Origin: Blastocystis hominis
Lineage: Eukaryota > Sar > Bigyra > Opalinata > Blastocystidae
NCBI RefSeq assembly: GCF_000151665.1
Contig: NW_013171839.1
Coordinates: 27,501-75,593 of the forward strand
DNA: 48,093 nt
Direction: 5' to 3'
Part shown: positions 10,806-24,515 of the stretch, one piece after another
How positions within the stretch are numbered: the first letter of the stretch is position 1
Layout of the letters: each line of letters begins with the position of its first letter
Translations under genes and position numbers: made by a program
The notes under the pieces: model-generated
Told to the model about the DNA's origin: nothing
Database searches by the model: none
Seen by the model: the letters and a program-made list of their open reading frames with translations, nothing else

Positions 10806-11357
10806 GAGAGTTGCAGGATGCGATGGGAGTACTGGAATTCGTTGGAAATGTCCACTTTTGGAAGAGACATGATACCACACACACTGACATGGAAACATTG
10901 TCTAGGAGGAAAGAAAGAAGGAAGGATCGTGATAAAATCCAGGCACCTTGTATTGGATGTGGAATGTCTTTTGGTGAGTAAGGTGAGTTGGTCGGTTGTG
11001 AGGAAGTAGAAAGATTCGTGCAAGGGACTTACTATGAACGGCTCACTCTTCATGGTATGTGACATAAAGGGATAGCAAGCAGATCCCGGAGGTGGGCTAG
11101 TGGGAAGAAGTCCAAGGCTAGAAGGTACGGACGTAATAGGCGGTGAACAACCCGCTCAAGATCTCCTGCAGGTCAATGAATTGTTTGTTTGTTTACCCCA
11201 ACCTATATATATACATACCATTCAAATGCAAATAAAGACTAATTGGAATCTAGAATATAAAGGCCACACATGTGTTCAAATCTACTATGAAGTTCTACAC
11301 ACTTCCACATAACGTAATCCTTTAATTATGGTAAACAAACGAACAATCAGTTCAGAA

Positions 11358-12243
11358 TTACAAATTAATCAACATGTCCTCCAATTCTTCATCCGTATTA
11401 TCAATAGTCGCTACCTGCCTTGCAGAAGGTGAAAAAGTGCTGGGCTTGACAAGCGTTTGCTTTTTCACTGGATCTGCTATGGGAGCTTCAGGAAGCTTTG
11501 GCTCAGCAGTTGCTTCAGCTTCAGTAGTTGTGCTAGGTGCAGCAGGTAAGCCACTAGTTTTATCAGCAGCAGCTGCGACAGCATCCTCTTCCAAGCTCAA
11601 GTCAAGTTCGTTCATCAAATCATCTAGGTCGGCATTATCCAATCCCTCTTCTGCGGTATCAATGAGAGTAGTATCAACTTCTCCAGTAATATCATGTAAG
11701 TCTCTCATCTTATCCAATAGTTCATCCGCCTGTTCAGGCTTTCTATGATAAAGTTTATAAAGTCAATATCATACAATCCGAACTCTTCAATCAACGTAGT
11801 AGCATCTCTTACGGCTATAAGGAAATCACTTTGATCCAAATAGGCTTCACACATATCCTTCATTTTTGACAAGTTCAAAGAAATAGCCTATCAATAAAAT
11901 AGTAGAAATAGGAACTACAGACTGACGCTTTATACTTTTGTCACACAATGCTACACTTTGCAAAATTCGCTTCAGCTCTAAACTTAATTGATTTCCCCAT
12001 GTATCACCTAAAGTACGGTTTGCTCTTTTAGCTACCTTTGCAGCACTCATCAGCTTTTCTCGTTTTGCTTCTAATGCGTCAACTCTATTCATAAGCTAAT
12101 TGTACCAGCTATTACTTTCTTTCAGCTAATCGGATTTTTTCATCTATTGTAGCTGCAGTTTGGACAATCAACCGAAGTTTGCGTTCTTCTTTTGTTTCCG
12201 TCTGCGGAGTTCGTTCTTTTCTTCCCAAGAACCGTTTAAACAT
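11358..12243 (-). CDS. ESCRT-III subunit, Snf7 family
   Basis: Members of this family polymerise on endosomal membranes to cut vesicles inward. The gene has four exons once three short GT-AG introns are removed (12085-12115, 11888-11918, 11743-11774; 31, 31 and 32 nt). The start MFKRFLGRKERTPQ is basic. Long charged helices follow (IDEKIRLAERKVDALEAKR), then an acidic C-terminal half with an alanine-rich stretch. The end TDEELEDMLINL looks like an MIT-interacting motif that recruits Vps4. Length is about 260 residues, slightly longer than usual. Which CHMP class it belongs to is unclear. TAA is encoded; a near match to the host 3' motif follows about 20 bases on. Confidence 0.8.
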
Positions 12244-13373
12244 TGAAATATTATAATACTAAATCATTACGATAATGTTCAATGGACAGAATAAGAAATG
12301 ATAAATCAAAAACTTTTATTAATTCATTATTTTGCTCATTGCACTTTCCTATTTCAGTATATTAGTCAGTTTCTTCGTATTTCTTTGTGTTCAATAGAAA
12401 GTATACTTATTATATTTTCTTGGAATGTTGGCTATATACCATTTTATTTTGTTGGATCGACTTTTTTCCACAGAGCTCACTTCGGTCTGAATTGTTTATT
12501 TTGGGTTGCATATCAATAATAGTACAATGAATATGTATGAGAAACAATGCTCTTGAAACATGATTAATTTTTCCTTTACAATTATCTTTTTTTATAACTG
12601 CAGAAGCACTTGACTTATACTGATGTCATAATACATACATTGAATCTGACATTTACTATGGAATGCAGGTGATAAGTGTAATCTAAATAGGATAAAAAAA
12701 GTAATGGACAGTTTGATGGCTAGTCGATACGATAAAGAACCTAATGACAGATAATAATAGGAATAATTGAATACGTGTTATTCTTGAGTGCTTATGTATT
12801 CTACGAATATAGTATGCAATGAAGTTTGATTTGCAATTGATATCTGTGTATTATATAAGGGTATTATGAAAATAACATGGATAAAGTACAATACTGGCAT
12901 ACTTATTATAAATAATAGAATAGCATTGAATTTGGTATAAATATATTTAGGGGTTTTTTATTTATGGGAGGCTGTTAGGGTAAAGTGGACTATATTTTTG
13001 AAGAGCTTGTTTGGCATTGGATCAGCAATCAGATTGGATACAAGCTTTTTTTAATGATGAGGCATTAGTTTCAGCCACAATACTGATAAGAAGTTATTTT
13101 CAAAGAGTCTGCTGTAATCGACAATTTGATGATACTCGCAAGAATCATGTTTATAATATCTTATTGTTGACTCTTAATATTAAAGGAAACTTGTCTCCTA
13201 ATATTATGCCTGAATTCTCACTCAAACTGGAAACAGTGTTCCCAACACATTCTTCTTCCATGATCAAGCTAAAACAGGAAAGAACAGAGAGATGGATGAC
13301 TCCGGCATTGTATGCAATAGGAACATTTGTTATAATTACTACTCACTCATTATACAACGAGATGGAATAGAAA
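12244..13373. other. AT-rich interval, no firm gene
   Basis: About 1.1 kb between the start of the ESCRT gene and mevalonate kinase. An open stretch on the plus strand at 13011-13370 has no ATG near its start and matches nothing I know. It may include upstream exons of mevalonate kinase or a diverged gene. The rest looks like plain AT-rich spacer. Confidence 0.4.
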
Positions 13374-14561
13374 ATGAGTGGAGTCATCAGTAAGTAATTG
13401 ATAATACGAGTTATATGGAACATGGATTGCTTCGATTGTTAGTACATGTTTGGTACATATATTATTCCATTATATATTCTGTTTCAATGACTAAAAGACA
13501 TGTTTTTTATTAGTCATTTTCTTTTGTGAGATTCACTTCTACTCTAACGACTTTTGCCGTATTATATTTTCAGTTCCTTCAACTCTAGGTGTAGAAAGCA
13601 TTTTTGAGAGTGACATCACTGCTTATGTACTCTTAGGTCAACATCCAAGTCATTTTACAAAAAGCGCTGTCGTTATCGTTCTCTACTTTTTACAGGAGGT
13701 TTTCCCGTGAGGCATTTTATTCTGCTAGTAATTCGCAGCACTTTTGAACGAACAGGAGGATTCACTGTTCGGATTGAGAACGAGGGGATTCCTCGAGAGA
13801 AAGGCATCGGCGGGTCTGCTGCTCTCTGTAGCTCCATAGCAGCATCGATCATTGGCTGTAGATACGCATATGAGACGATCAGCGAAGAAGTGCTATTTCT
13901 ACTCCTTCATTATCATAGTTTCTACAACGCGTGAACGAGCTTTCCTTTAAAGGAGAAGTCCTCTTTCATGGAACTCCGTCGGGTCTCGACAGCACGGTGT
14001 CATGTTATGGTATTCGCAGCTAAAGTGTTTCTTGACTTCATAGGAGGAATCATCCGGTTTCGTCGCAGTTTGGATGGGAAATTCGAAAAGAAGCAGGTGA
14101 AAACAGATCCCTTTGCTGTGTTGTTGGTGGACACAATGCTCCCAAAGAACACGTTCGAGATGATCAGCCGCGTAAAGACTCTCAAAAGTCACTATCCGAA
14201 ATCTGCAGAGCATCTCTTTGACTGCATTGACGAGCTGGTGAAGGCGAGCATCAACGAGGAGGGCGTGTTGGAAATGAACAAATTGGTCGGCGCAGTGAGA
14301 ATCAATCAAAACGTGTTGAAAACACTTGGAGTGAGTTGTGAGGCGATCGACGAGATTGTGCAACTCGCCAAACAGCATCATTTCGCGGCGAAACTCACAG
14401 GAGGTGGGGGTGGAGGCTGTGTGATTGCGATTCGCGAATCTGCATGTGATGAAGATGAAGCGGAGTTGATAAATGTGTTGCATTCGCGAGGCTATCAAAC
14501 TTTTATGGTTCGATTGGGAGGTGAAGGGATCCAACTCGAACAAATCGAGTCGACTGTTTGA
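13374..14561 (+). CDS. Mevalonate kinase
   Basis: This GHMP-family kinase phosphorylates mevalonate in isoprenoid synthesis. The ATP loop is near 13800 (PREKGIGGSAAL), followed by FLQRVNELSFKGEVLFHGTPSGLDSTVSCYG in parts and, near the end, AKLTGGGGGGCVI. Two introns join these blocks cleanly: 13891-13919 (29 nt) and 14010-14043 region (34 nt). A 30-nt intron just before VIRSTFERTGG is also likely. The N-terminal lobe is poorly resolved: the usual GEH motif may be GQH near 13640, and the first exon start is a guess. The visible TGA at 14559 sits inside CTGTTTGAG; cleavage after T14550 would give TAA by polyadenylation. Confidence 0.85.
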
Positions 14562-14564
14562 GTC

Positions 14565-14572
14565 AACAAACA
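14565..14572 (-). terminator. TGTTTGTT 3'-end motif of the eIF3e gene
   Basis: Exact TGTTTGTT on the minus strand, 55 bases after the eIF3e stop and only a few bases past the end of mevalonate kinase on the other strand, so the two gene ends overlap or nearly so. Confidence 0.6.
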
Positions 14573-14577
14573 CATGG

Positions 14578-14620
14578 AATCATCATCATCATCATCATCT
14601 CCTCCTCCTACTACTACTGG
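14578..14620. repeat. ATC/CTC/CTA trinucleotide microsatellite
   Basis: Runs of ATC, then CTC, then CTA lie between the convergent mevalonate kinase and eIF3e genes. Confidence 0.9.
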
Positions 14621-14626
14621 TACCTA

Positions 14627-16013
14627 TCACTTCTTTCTAGCCATCACTTGCTCATACAAGGAAGGAGCCGCTTTCGACATCTTCACAAACTCTCGCGATT
14701 CTTCCATCTCCATATCGATCAGGCCTTTGCTGATCATGCTCTCTACGAACTCCTGGCATTCCGACACGCTCAAACTCAGCATTTCGGCCAGGAAGGGGAT
14801 GGAAATCCGCTGATACATTACGAATATGAGATCCAAAATCGTCAGTCGCGCCTCGTTCATGAACGTTTCCTCCGACTCCACGCCCATTCTGGAGAGGAAG
14901 AAATCGCTCGCGAACACGTCTTCGCAACGAGCCAGCTCCTTTGCCGCCTGTGCGAAGTCCATGCGAACAATGAGATGATAAGCAAAGAGAAGAATGGGGT
15001 CTTCCAGCACATCCGAGCATCGTTCCAAGATCTACACGACTCATCGCGTCTCCTCGTCTCTACCTCGATCACACGCGAGAGATTCACACGCGCGGCTCTT
15101 CCCTGCTTCATAAACACGACCACGAGGTAGCGAAGCAGCCAGGGAGCGTTGAGCTCGATCGTGGCGAGATATCTACACTCGAGTTCAGCTGCCACACCGA
15201 CTCTTTGCGGAAGAACGTTCGCACGAAGAAATCCTCTCCGTTCTTCATTCCGCTGAGCAAGAAGAGGCCGTAGTGAACCAGCCACGATCGCTCTTGGAGC
15301 ACTTGAGCAGCCGAAGCGACCTTCTAGAAATGATCGGAGTGTAGAGCATAGCACTTCAATGTTGGCCAGGGCGTCTTCCAGCTCTTTTAAAGTGGTCATT
15401 CCGTCATCCAGACTCATCAACGACTCACAGGTCAGACGACCCCACAGCAGGTTCAGCATGCGGTCGTGGAAGAGATCGCCACTCGTTGTCGCGGGAATTT
15501 GTTGACTAGTGTGAAGACGTTTTCTTAAAAGGAACATGTAAAAGGAGATAAGGTTCAGAGCAAGTTCGTAGTCTCCGCAATTCATGATAAATTGGGCGAG
15601 GGAATAGGACTTGTCCATATCCTCTCGCGTCAGCTGTGAGTCAAGATGGACACAAACCCTCGTACAGAAAACTCCTTCAGATCATCATCAGAGAGCGTAG
15701 GGATGGAATCGCTCTCCAGACAGCTTTCCATGCATTCGTAGAGTTTGCTGTCCTTGAAGTCCTCATATTGGCGATTGATCCCTTCTTCTCGACCTTTGAA
15801 CTCTGAAAATTGAACAGCGGCACAAAAAATACCAGCAGGTGTTTCGTCGGTTCCGTTCAGCTCCTTGTACACGTCGATGGCATAACCAATCATGTTTGTA
15901 TGACGGAGTAACTCCAGACGAGCCTTCGCAATTTCATTCGGTCCATACATTTGCGAATAAAGGAAATCTATCTCCATCTTTGAAAATAGGATATGTTTGT
16001 CTTCTCTAGCCAA
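14627..16013 (-). CDS. Translation initiation factor 3 subunit e
   Basis: eIF3e is a PCI-domain scaffold of the eIF3 complex that recruits the 43S ribosomal complex to mRNA. Family signatures appear in order: KARLELLRHTNMIGYAIDVY near the start, SLAQFIMNCGDYELALNLI, LLWGRLTCESL, QERSWLVHYGLF, DPILLFAYHLIVRMDFAQA and SDFFLSRMG. Short introns at 15634-15665 (32 nt), 15324-15354 (31 nt) and 15032-15063 (32 nt) join the blocks in frame. A further junction near 15165-15190 needs an intron of about 24 nt, shorter than the rest. The ATG at 16013 is the first in frame; a short upstream exon starting near 16057 is possible. TGA is encoded. Confidence 0.9.
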
Positions 16014-16315
16014 TTAAAGATAAAAAGCATAATATGGATGTCAAAAAAGGGTGCCATCTTGCGCGACAAATCATATGCTATTCAATAATTGCGCAACGCA
16101 AAACTCCTACCCGCATTACACTTTCCGTTCATTATTTCTTCTTCCTGATCGTATCTTTCAGTCATTGTAGGCCCAGCGAACTAGTTTATGGACGGAACGA
16201 ATGGTAAATAACAAAACCAAAGTAAGACAGAAATCATGGCTATTTTGGGACCTCATTGCGTTTCCCTGTTTTCTGCAACAACTCATAGTATTTTATATCG
16301 AAAACCAATTTTGAA

Positions 16316-17109
16316 ATGAATATGAACGAATTGAAGAAGAGAGCTGCTGTTGAAGCAGTCAAACAAGTTAAGAGTGGAAATGTTGTTGGTTTGGGAACGG
16401 GTTCTACGGCGTATTTTGCTGTCGAAGAGCTTGGAAGACTGCTGAGAGAAGGGATTTTGAAGGATATTGTGGGAGTAGCAACGTCTATTGAAACCGATAC
16501 GCATGTCTGGATTTTGGAGCAGTGATGATTTTGTAGGCACGCTCTCTGAATATTCCAATGACTGATATTGACAGTGTGGATTCTATTGACCTTGCTATTG
16601 ATGGAGCCGATGAGGTGGATCCTGATCTTCAGTTGATTAAGGGGAAGGGCGCTGCTCTGTTGCGCGAAAAGAGCACCGAGATTCTGACCTCTAAGTTTAT
16701 TGTGATCGTGGATGAGAGCAAAATTGTGTCCAAGCTGGGAACCAAGGATGCGGTTCCTGTGGAGATCACTCCCTTTGGCTGGAAGCAGACCCAGAAACGT
16801 TTGAGCAAGTATGGTGAAGCCGTTCTCCGTCCTAGCAAGGAGGATGCTTCTAAACCGTATGTGTAGCGTGGCTTGTTGTGAGTGTAGACTGGTTACGGAT
16901 AATGGAAATTACATTATCGATCTGCGCTTCCCTGAGGGTATTTCGAATCCTAAGGAGATGGATAAGGAGTTGAAGTTGATAACGGGAGTGGTGGATCATG
17001 GTCTTTTTATTGATATGGCGCATAGTGTAGGACTTGGTATGGAGTCGAGACTGATGAATAGGTAATAGTTGCTTCTAAGGAAGGTATTAAGGTGCTTAAC
17101 AAGGAATAG
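16316..17109 (+). CDS. RPIA: Ribose-5-phosphate isomerase A
   Basis: This enzyme interconverts ribose 5-phosphate and ribulose 5-phosphate in the pentose phosphate pathway. The phosphate loop GLGTGSTAYF lies near residue 25, the catalytic DGADE near residue 85 and the lysine-rich KGKGAALLREK just after. The C-terminus ends IVASKEGIKVLNKE, as in the family. Three introns are clear from frame and homology: 16505-16536 (32 nt), 16857-16887 (31 nt) and 17027-17061 (35 nt). Spliced length is about 231 residues, normal for the family. TAG is encoded, with TTTGTTTC directly after it and an exact TGTTTGTT 21 bases on. Confidence 0.95.
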
Positions 17110-17129
17110 TTTGTTTCTTTGTTTCTGAT

Positions 17130-17137
17130 TGTTTGTT
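17130..17137 (+). terminator. TGTTTGTT 3'-end motif of the RPIA gene
   Basis: Exact host-type motif 21 bases after the RPIA stop codon. In Blastocystis this motif lies just downstream of polyadenylation sites. Confidence 0.65.
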
Positions 17138-17402
17138 TATGGGAATATTTACGATGTTGAAGCAATATGGTATTTGGATGTAGAGTTATGAAGACGATAG
17201 AGTAGCTTTAGCAAATGGAGCGATGTTTTCAATGGTTTCGTAGGGTACTTTAAACATCACTGATGAATACTTACTTGATTCCTTCCTACCTTACTCACAC
17301 TATTCACAGACTTAAAGAGAGTTATTTCTTTCCTTATTCTTGGTTGTGATACAAGGAATTGCTTCTGTTTCGCTCTATCAAGCTTCAGTTTTCTGTTTAA
17401 AC

Positions 17403-17918
17403 TCATAAATTCGATCTGGAATTACTAGAATGGGAGATGTAGCATTCCAATAACCCATGTTGACGTTCCTTCTTGTTTTTCTTTTCCTTTCGCCCCAGTG
17501 AAAAAGGAATTGATTTCTTTATCATATCAATTCCATGTTCAGTACCTTCTATCCATAGTCTGCTATGACTATATCGTTTTCTTGCAGAATTAAACATGAG
17601 ATGAATAGCAGCAGCGACATAGTCATAACTGCATTCACCACTACCACCACAACTGCAACAACAATCAACTACAAACATCCATTCTACATACCCACACGAT
17701 CCCTCTGCACTACACCTTCGCCAAAACGCTTCCATCATATTCCTCACTGAAAATACATTACTAACCTGTCAAAACCCAAATAATCACATTCTCTCTTTTT
17801 CACAACAATACTGACCGATCCCACCACCCACTGGTATTATCCAAACCAAGAAATACACACAGTTTTCCTTTCCCTGTAATGCAGCAAATCCCGCATTGCT
17901 ATCATCAACATCGCCCAT
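17403..17918 (-). CDS. Possible small spliced gene, not identified
   Basis: The minus strand opens with MGDVDDSNAGFAALQGKEN at 17918. Intron-like GT-AG segments of 30-32 nt follow, one of them joining EEYDGSVLAK to the next block near 17690. The full exon chain was not resolved, and I do not recognise the protein. The start is 41 bases from the possible start of the plus-strand gene at 17960, a head-to-head arrangement common here. This may be a real small protein or decayed sequence. Confidence 0.3.
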
Positions 17919-17959
17919 TGTACGATAAACGAAGACCAGAGAACGACAAAGAATCAACA

Positions 17960-18234
17960 ATGACAACGTTTGGTCAAATCGAGCCAAGTGAGTAAGAGTG
18001 GATTTCCTTCTATTCACGGTTCAAACTGTCAGGATCCTATCTCCTAGTCAACTGTCCCCTACACAACGGGGTTCAACTCCAGTGTCTTTCTATCGTGTCA
18101 ACAATCTCCCCACCTTAGGGAGAAAGCAAGAATTAGAAGAAACAAGCGCACGTTTGCTAAACAAAGAAGACATTCGTAGAAAACAAGCACGAGCCGATTC
18201 CAGTGAATCTCCTACACGCAGACAGCAATCCTAG
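17960..18234 (+). CDS. Possible small basic protein, not identified
   Basis: The best-looking block is at 18034-18234: a serine/threonine-rich start, then NNLPTLGRKQELEETSARLLNKEDIRRKQ with a likely charged helix, ending in TAG. An upstream ATG at 17960 (MTTFGQIEPS) would need an intron to join, and no choice gave a clean frame. No family recognised. It lies between the uncertain minus-strand gene and the TPI-GAPDH gene. Confidence 0.35.
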
Positions 18235-18411
18235 ATTTCGCATCGATTTCACCAATCACTTAGGAAGCGATAGGAATGGTGTATGGCGTATGACGTAAGA
18301 GAAGAAGGCGGAAATCATATACTTCTCTGAGGGACGACATGCGATCAGGGGGACCAATCAATTGCGCCTGGAATCTAAACCCTCATACTCAAATTTTCTT
18401 ATTTATTGTAA

Positions 18412-20220
<1,809 letters not shown>

Positions 20221-20568
20221 ATCCGTCAGTGACCAAACGAGTTCACTGTTCTTTTGTAAATAGTAGATTTCGTTTCTTTTGCCTTTTTGTTTGACAAGCT
20301 CAAGCGACTTGCTGTTGCTAATATTATTGTTGTTTTCAAACCTTTCTTCAGAAGCATTCATTACTACATATATATATATACATATATATTATTTGTATAC
20401 TTTTGAGTACGATGTCTTCTCTCTACTTGCAGTACGACAATCTGCCAACTTCCATACTGACCTATTTCTACTACTTTCAATTCAAGATTGCTTCCTTCTT
20501 TCATGTAACCGATGTATCGCTTGAAAAATCGCTTGATCCACTAGCAACAAGCTTTCGGAATCGCATTG

Positions 20569-21429
20569 ATGATCGTTTTGACTGCCGGCTACTTACTTCT
20601 CGTAGCGCTTATCGCTGGTACCTGCTTTGCAGAAAAATCTCATTACCGTAGCTCGCGTATTCTGGAAGACAAGAGGAAGGAGAGCGCAGACGATCCATGG
20701 AGATACGATTCTTCTTCTCGGTCCTTGCGACAGTGGAAAAACCTCGTTCTTTTATCTGGTAAAGCAGCAATGCATTCTGGCACATAGACAACGCAGGAAC
20801 AGGTCCCCCAAACAGTAACCTCGATGAAGGAGAACGTCGCGTCCTTTTCGTGCGCCGAATCGAACGAGAAGGAATCCCAAAAGGTTCTCGGGAAGATTGT
20901 GGACTTCCCTGGCCATCCTTCTGTTCGCAAGTGTGTTTTGGTGCGGATTCTTTAATCTACGTAGCCAGCTTGAGAAATACTTTTCTCACACATCCGGAAT
21001 CGTCTTCATGCTCGACGGCTCGCACTACAGCGAGAAGGAAGTCGCCGAGTATCCTTCTGTGGGTGTCTTTTCTCTCAGATTTCTCTACGATATTTTCGTA
21101 AACCCGTCGTTTGTTTCGCACCCCTGCCCGCTCCTCCTTGCTGTAAACAAGTCAGACCTGAGCGGCTGCGAAGACAACCAATCTGTGTTCGATCGCATCG
21201 AGAACGAGCTGTATCGTTATTGAATCTGCTTGTCTGTAGCGATCTGATCAAGGAAAGCCGGGGAAGCGTGGAAACAGTCGGCGAGCAAAGTGTGAACAAG
21301 CTGGGAGTCGAGGGGCAGAAGTTCTCGTTCGAGAAGGATGCTCCGTGCAAGGTCTATGCGTGCAACTGCTCGGTGAAGGACCGAGACGTTCAGAAAGTGA
21401 CTGGGTTTATGACTGCTTGTTTTCATTAG
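20569..21429 (+). CDS. SRPRB: Signal recognition particle receptor subunit beta
   Basis: This membrane-anchored small GTPase holds the SRP receptor on the ER. The start MIVLTAGYLLLVALIAG is a membrane anchor. The P-loop is LLLGPCDSGKTSF, switch region DFPGHPSVRK and guanine-binding NKSD; the end has a family-like KVYACNCSVKDRDVQKV stretch. Five short introns restore the frame: 20618-20651 (34 nt), one of 29 nt after SFFYL, one of 34 nt after SVRK, one of 30 nt near 21050 and one of 29 nt near 21211. The fourth begins GTATCCTTC, which matches the U12-type GT-AG start. TAG is encoded. Confidence 0.93.
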
Positions 21430-21436
21430 ATGTCTG

Positions 21437-21444
21437 TGTTTGTT
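21437..21444 (+). terminator. TGTTTGTT 3'-end motif of the SRPRB gene
   Basis: Exact motif 8 bases after the SRPRB stop codon and 8 bases before the ATG of the next gene at 21452, showing how tightly genes are packed. Confidence 0.65.
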
Positions 21445-21451
21445 GAATACC

Positions 21452-24423
21452 ATGGATCTTGTTGCTCTTCTCGTGGCTGCGGTGATTTATGTGTTCTTTT
21501 CGGGCGAGCCGCAAACAGGTTCTGACACGCTATTCTCAAACTCGACAGAGATTCGGAATTTTGAAAAATGGGTTCATCAGAGGGGTACTGACACATTTTT
21601 AGTCTGATTTGCAGCTCATGTCGCGCCAATCAAGATTTCTGACTTTTCTGGCATGGATCGAGGTAGTTTTGGAGTTTGACTACAAATTAGGTCTTGTTGC
21701 AGTCGAGGAGATCAAGCCAAACAGCACACTTATCGAGTTGGACTTGGATGACGTCATGTATTTCACTTTCCCTGATTCTCGTGCATAGATATCCATCGAC
21801 AGTGTTAAAATCAGTGCCCGAGTCGGAAAAGAATCTTTTTCTTGCAATGAGTGACGATTTGATGCTAGCGGCGTTCTTGATTCAAGAAAGAATCAAGGGT
21901 CGTGCTTCCCGGTGGTATCCCTGGCTTCAAGTTCTCCCTTCTCCCTTCTCTTGTTTCTCAGACACTCCCAAAGCATCCCACGGTCCCTTCATCATTCACC
22001 CAATCCGAAATCAAGGAATTCGAAGATCCGGCGATCATTCAGCGACTGAACATTCAGCGAAGTGACTATTATAGCACCTATTTTGCTTTCACTCGGCACA
22101 TGTGCACCTATTTCCTGCAAGTCGATGCTCCCTTCCGAGATCGGCTTTGGGCTTGTAGTTATTCCGGATTTGAATGGGGCTACACAATGGTCATCACGCG
22201 GACTGTGACCGAGAATCGGCTATTGATTCCCTTGATGGATTATCGCAATTTCATTTCCACGGATTCTGTAATTGAATGATTTTCGATTCATTGGAAGCCC
22301 TTCGAAGCAGTCGATCGTTCGCATGAACGAACCCATTTCATAATAAACGAGCAGAACCAGCTTCGAGTTGTCACCGATAAGCGTGTGAAACGAGGTCGGC
22401 AAGTGTATTTAGATTATGAAGCTTTTCCTTCCCACTACTATTTGCAGCACTTTGGATTCGTTCCGATCAGCAACATTCACGACTGTTTGTTGATTCCTCT
22501 CCCATCGCACACACCTTCTCCGCGCTTATCGAGAGTGTTCAAAGCGCTGGGATATCCGACGGACGATTCCGTGTGTTTGGATGTGACTCGCTTTCTGAAC
22601 GACAAAGCGCTTTCTTTCTTTTTGCTGCGAGAGGCCGACGAAGACCAGCTTCAGAAATGCATCGATCTATACGAAACGCGTGTGAGTTCGAAGCAGAAGG
22701 GCCGATGGGAAGCAATGGATGTGTATGAATGTGCTACGGGGGAGAGGGGAGACAAAGCGAAGCAAATATGGGACGATGGAAAGGAGGAATTGAAAAGCAA
22801 ACTGTTCGACCATTTGAAGTGGGTGGAAAGTGTGTATTCTACCAGTATTGCTGCGGATAACGTAGCCACGTGGAACTGATTGTGATTTCTAGTGGAAGTT
22901 GCACATGGAAAGAGATCGGCTGTCCGCTGCGTCCAAGCTTGCCTTGCGATGGCGTATTTCGCGCAAGCATTTGATTCAATTGATGATGAGCAATCTGAAA
23001 ACGGAGCAATTGAATCCTCAGTCTGTGCAGTCCTCTTCCTCGCAATCCTCCCCACAACCTACACTCAATGAAGTCCCTGTTTCGAATCGAATTCATTGCT
23101 AGCCACTACTTCGCTTGAATGATTGGGTGAAAGAACACAGCGAGAATACCAAGATCAGCATCGGAAGCACTCCTTGGGGAGGATTAGGCGTGATAGCCAA
23201 GGAAGCCATTCAAAAGGGAGAGGAAGTGCTGCGAATCCACAACGATACTGTCATCGGTCTTCACACAGCACTCACTCACCCACGCTTTGGGAAAGCGTTC
23301 TCTGCCTTCTATCACCAGAATCAACTCTCAGAATACGCTCTTATCGCATTGACTCTTCTCTGGGAGAAATTCGATAACGAAAGATGGTCTTTGTTTGCTC
23401 CCTTCTTAGCGAAACTCCCATCGATCGAAGAATTCCATCATCCGGTTCTCCTCTCGAAAGACGATCTTCTCCACTTGTATGGCAGTGCGCTGCTCGACGA
23501 AGTATCTGCACTCAATGCGACGTTGCACAGAGAATTCGAAGCGAGTTGCGCTCTCATTCAGTCTCACAAGCATCTTCAAAAGCTTTTCACTTCATCCTTG
23601 GTCACGTATCCTCGCTTTTTGGTTTGGATTGGACGAGATAATGAATGGTAGTGGGCAGAGCTTCTGGTGCGAGGGAAAAGCTTGGTTGTGGATGGCGAAA
23701 CACTGCTGATTCCGCCTCTCGTATTCGCCCATAACAGCATTTTCCAAAAGGCAGGCGAGTTTTTGCGAATCGAAAAGGAAGAAGAAAAAGAAGGAAATGT
23801 GGTGGTTGTAAGCAGCGAGTCGACGGAATTCAGCTCGGATTGGATGATCCGACAAGGATTTCCGAATTGGTATATGCTTCTGTAGAATATTTCTGGTTTG
23901 CTGTGAGTAGATCAAAGGGCGAATTGCTGCTCGCGATGAAAGGAGATTGCGTTCTATGGAATCTTGAGTTGAAAGAAGACGATCCTTTCTTTGATGTAGG
24001 AACAGAGAAAACGCGTTTCTGAATCATAGGAAAAGGCAGAGAGGCTTCACAAAGCAAACCTCCATTTGTATGAACGATTCTGTTTGGTTCCCAACGCGGA
24101 ATCGATTCCCGACAAGTTTTTTGAAATGCTGCGAATCTTACGACGCAACGATTTCCATTCGAGTGAGAGCGAGCTTGCGGATGGACGTGAGGTCAGCAGG
24201 AGTGAAGATCGATGGAGCCTTTTGCTGGACGCTATAAAGGAAAAGATGGGGAGTTATATCACGCAGGTGGTGAGTGATCGAACGCGCTCGAGGTACAGTT
24301 TGAGAATCAGATAGTATGGATAGGAGAGGGCAATTCAGCAATCGACTGATGACAATGAATCGGTTTCTTTCTATCGAAAAGCACTTGGTGATGGAATTGC
24401 GAAAGTCTGTAGTCCGTCTCTAG
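21452..24423 (+). CDS. Double SET-domain lysine methyltransferase (Rubisco-methyltransferase/SETD3-like)
   Basis: Two SET-type units of the plant Rubisco-methyltransferase/SETD3 kind follow each other. The first has an N-terminal membrane segment (LVALLVAAVIYVFF), FEKWVHQR, EEIKPNSTLIELDLDD and DYEAFPSHYYLQHFGFVP. The second has LNDWVKEHS, TPWGGLGVIAKEAIQKGEEVL, LLIPPLVFAHNS and a C-terminal substrate-binding region. A TAG at 23100 divides them, but both are in the same frame and the second lacks an in-frame ATG. The TAG lies in a perfect 30-nt GT-AG segment (23073-23102) after a serine-rich linker. A second 30-nt stop-bearing intron (23622-23651) and others (23882-23910, 24293-24323) support this reading. 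The real stop is TAG at 24421. Two separate genes remain possible. Confidence 0.8.
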
Positions 24424-24515
24424 CGATCTGTAGAGTAGATTTGTGAATTCTCTTTGTTGATAACAACCACTTTCTCACTTCATTTTCCAGAGAGGGGCAA
24501 GAAAAGGGGAACGAA

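Larger units (their letters stand above)
9451..11210 (+). mobile_element. Non-autonomous element sharing both ends with the LINE
   Basis: The first 130 bases after the ATTGA repeats (from about 9480) match the LINE leader at 30-160, and the last 290 bases (from about 10915) match the LINE 3' end, ending in TTTG units and TTACCCCAACCTA. The middle 1.3 kb is unrelated to the LINE and has no reverse transcriptase. It carries two overlapping reading frames of its own. This is the build of an element moved in trans by the LINE machinery. Its 3' part has several differences from the LINE copies, so it is older or a separate subfamily. Confidence 0.8.
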
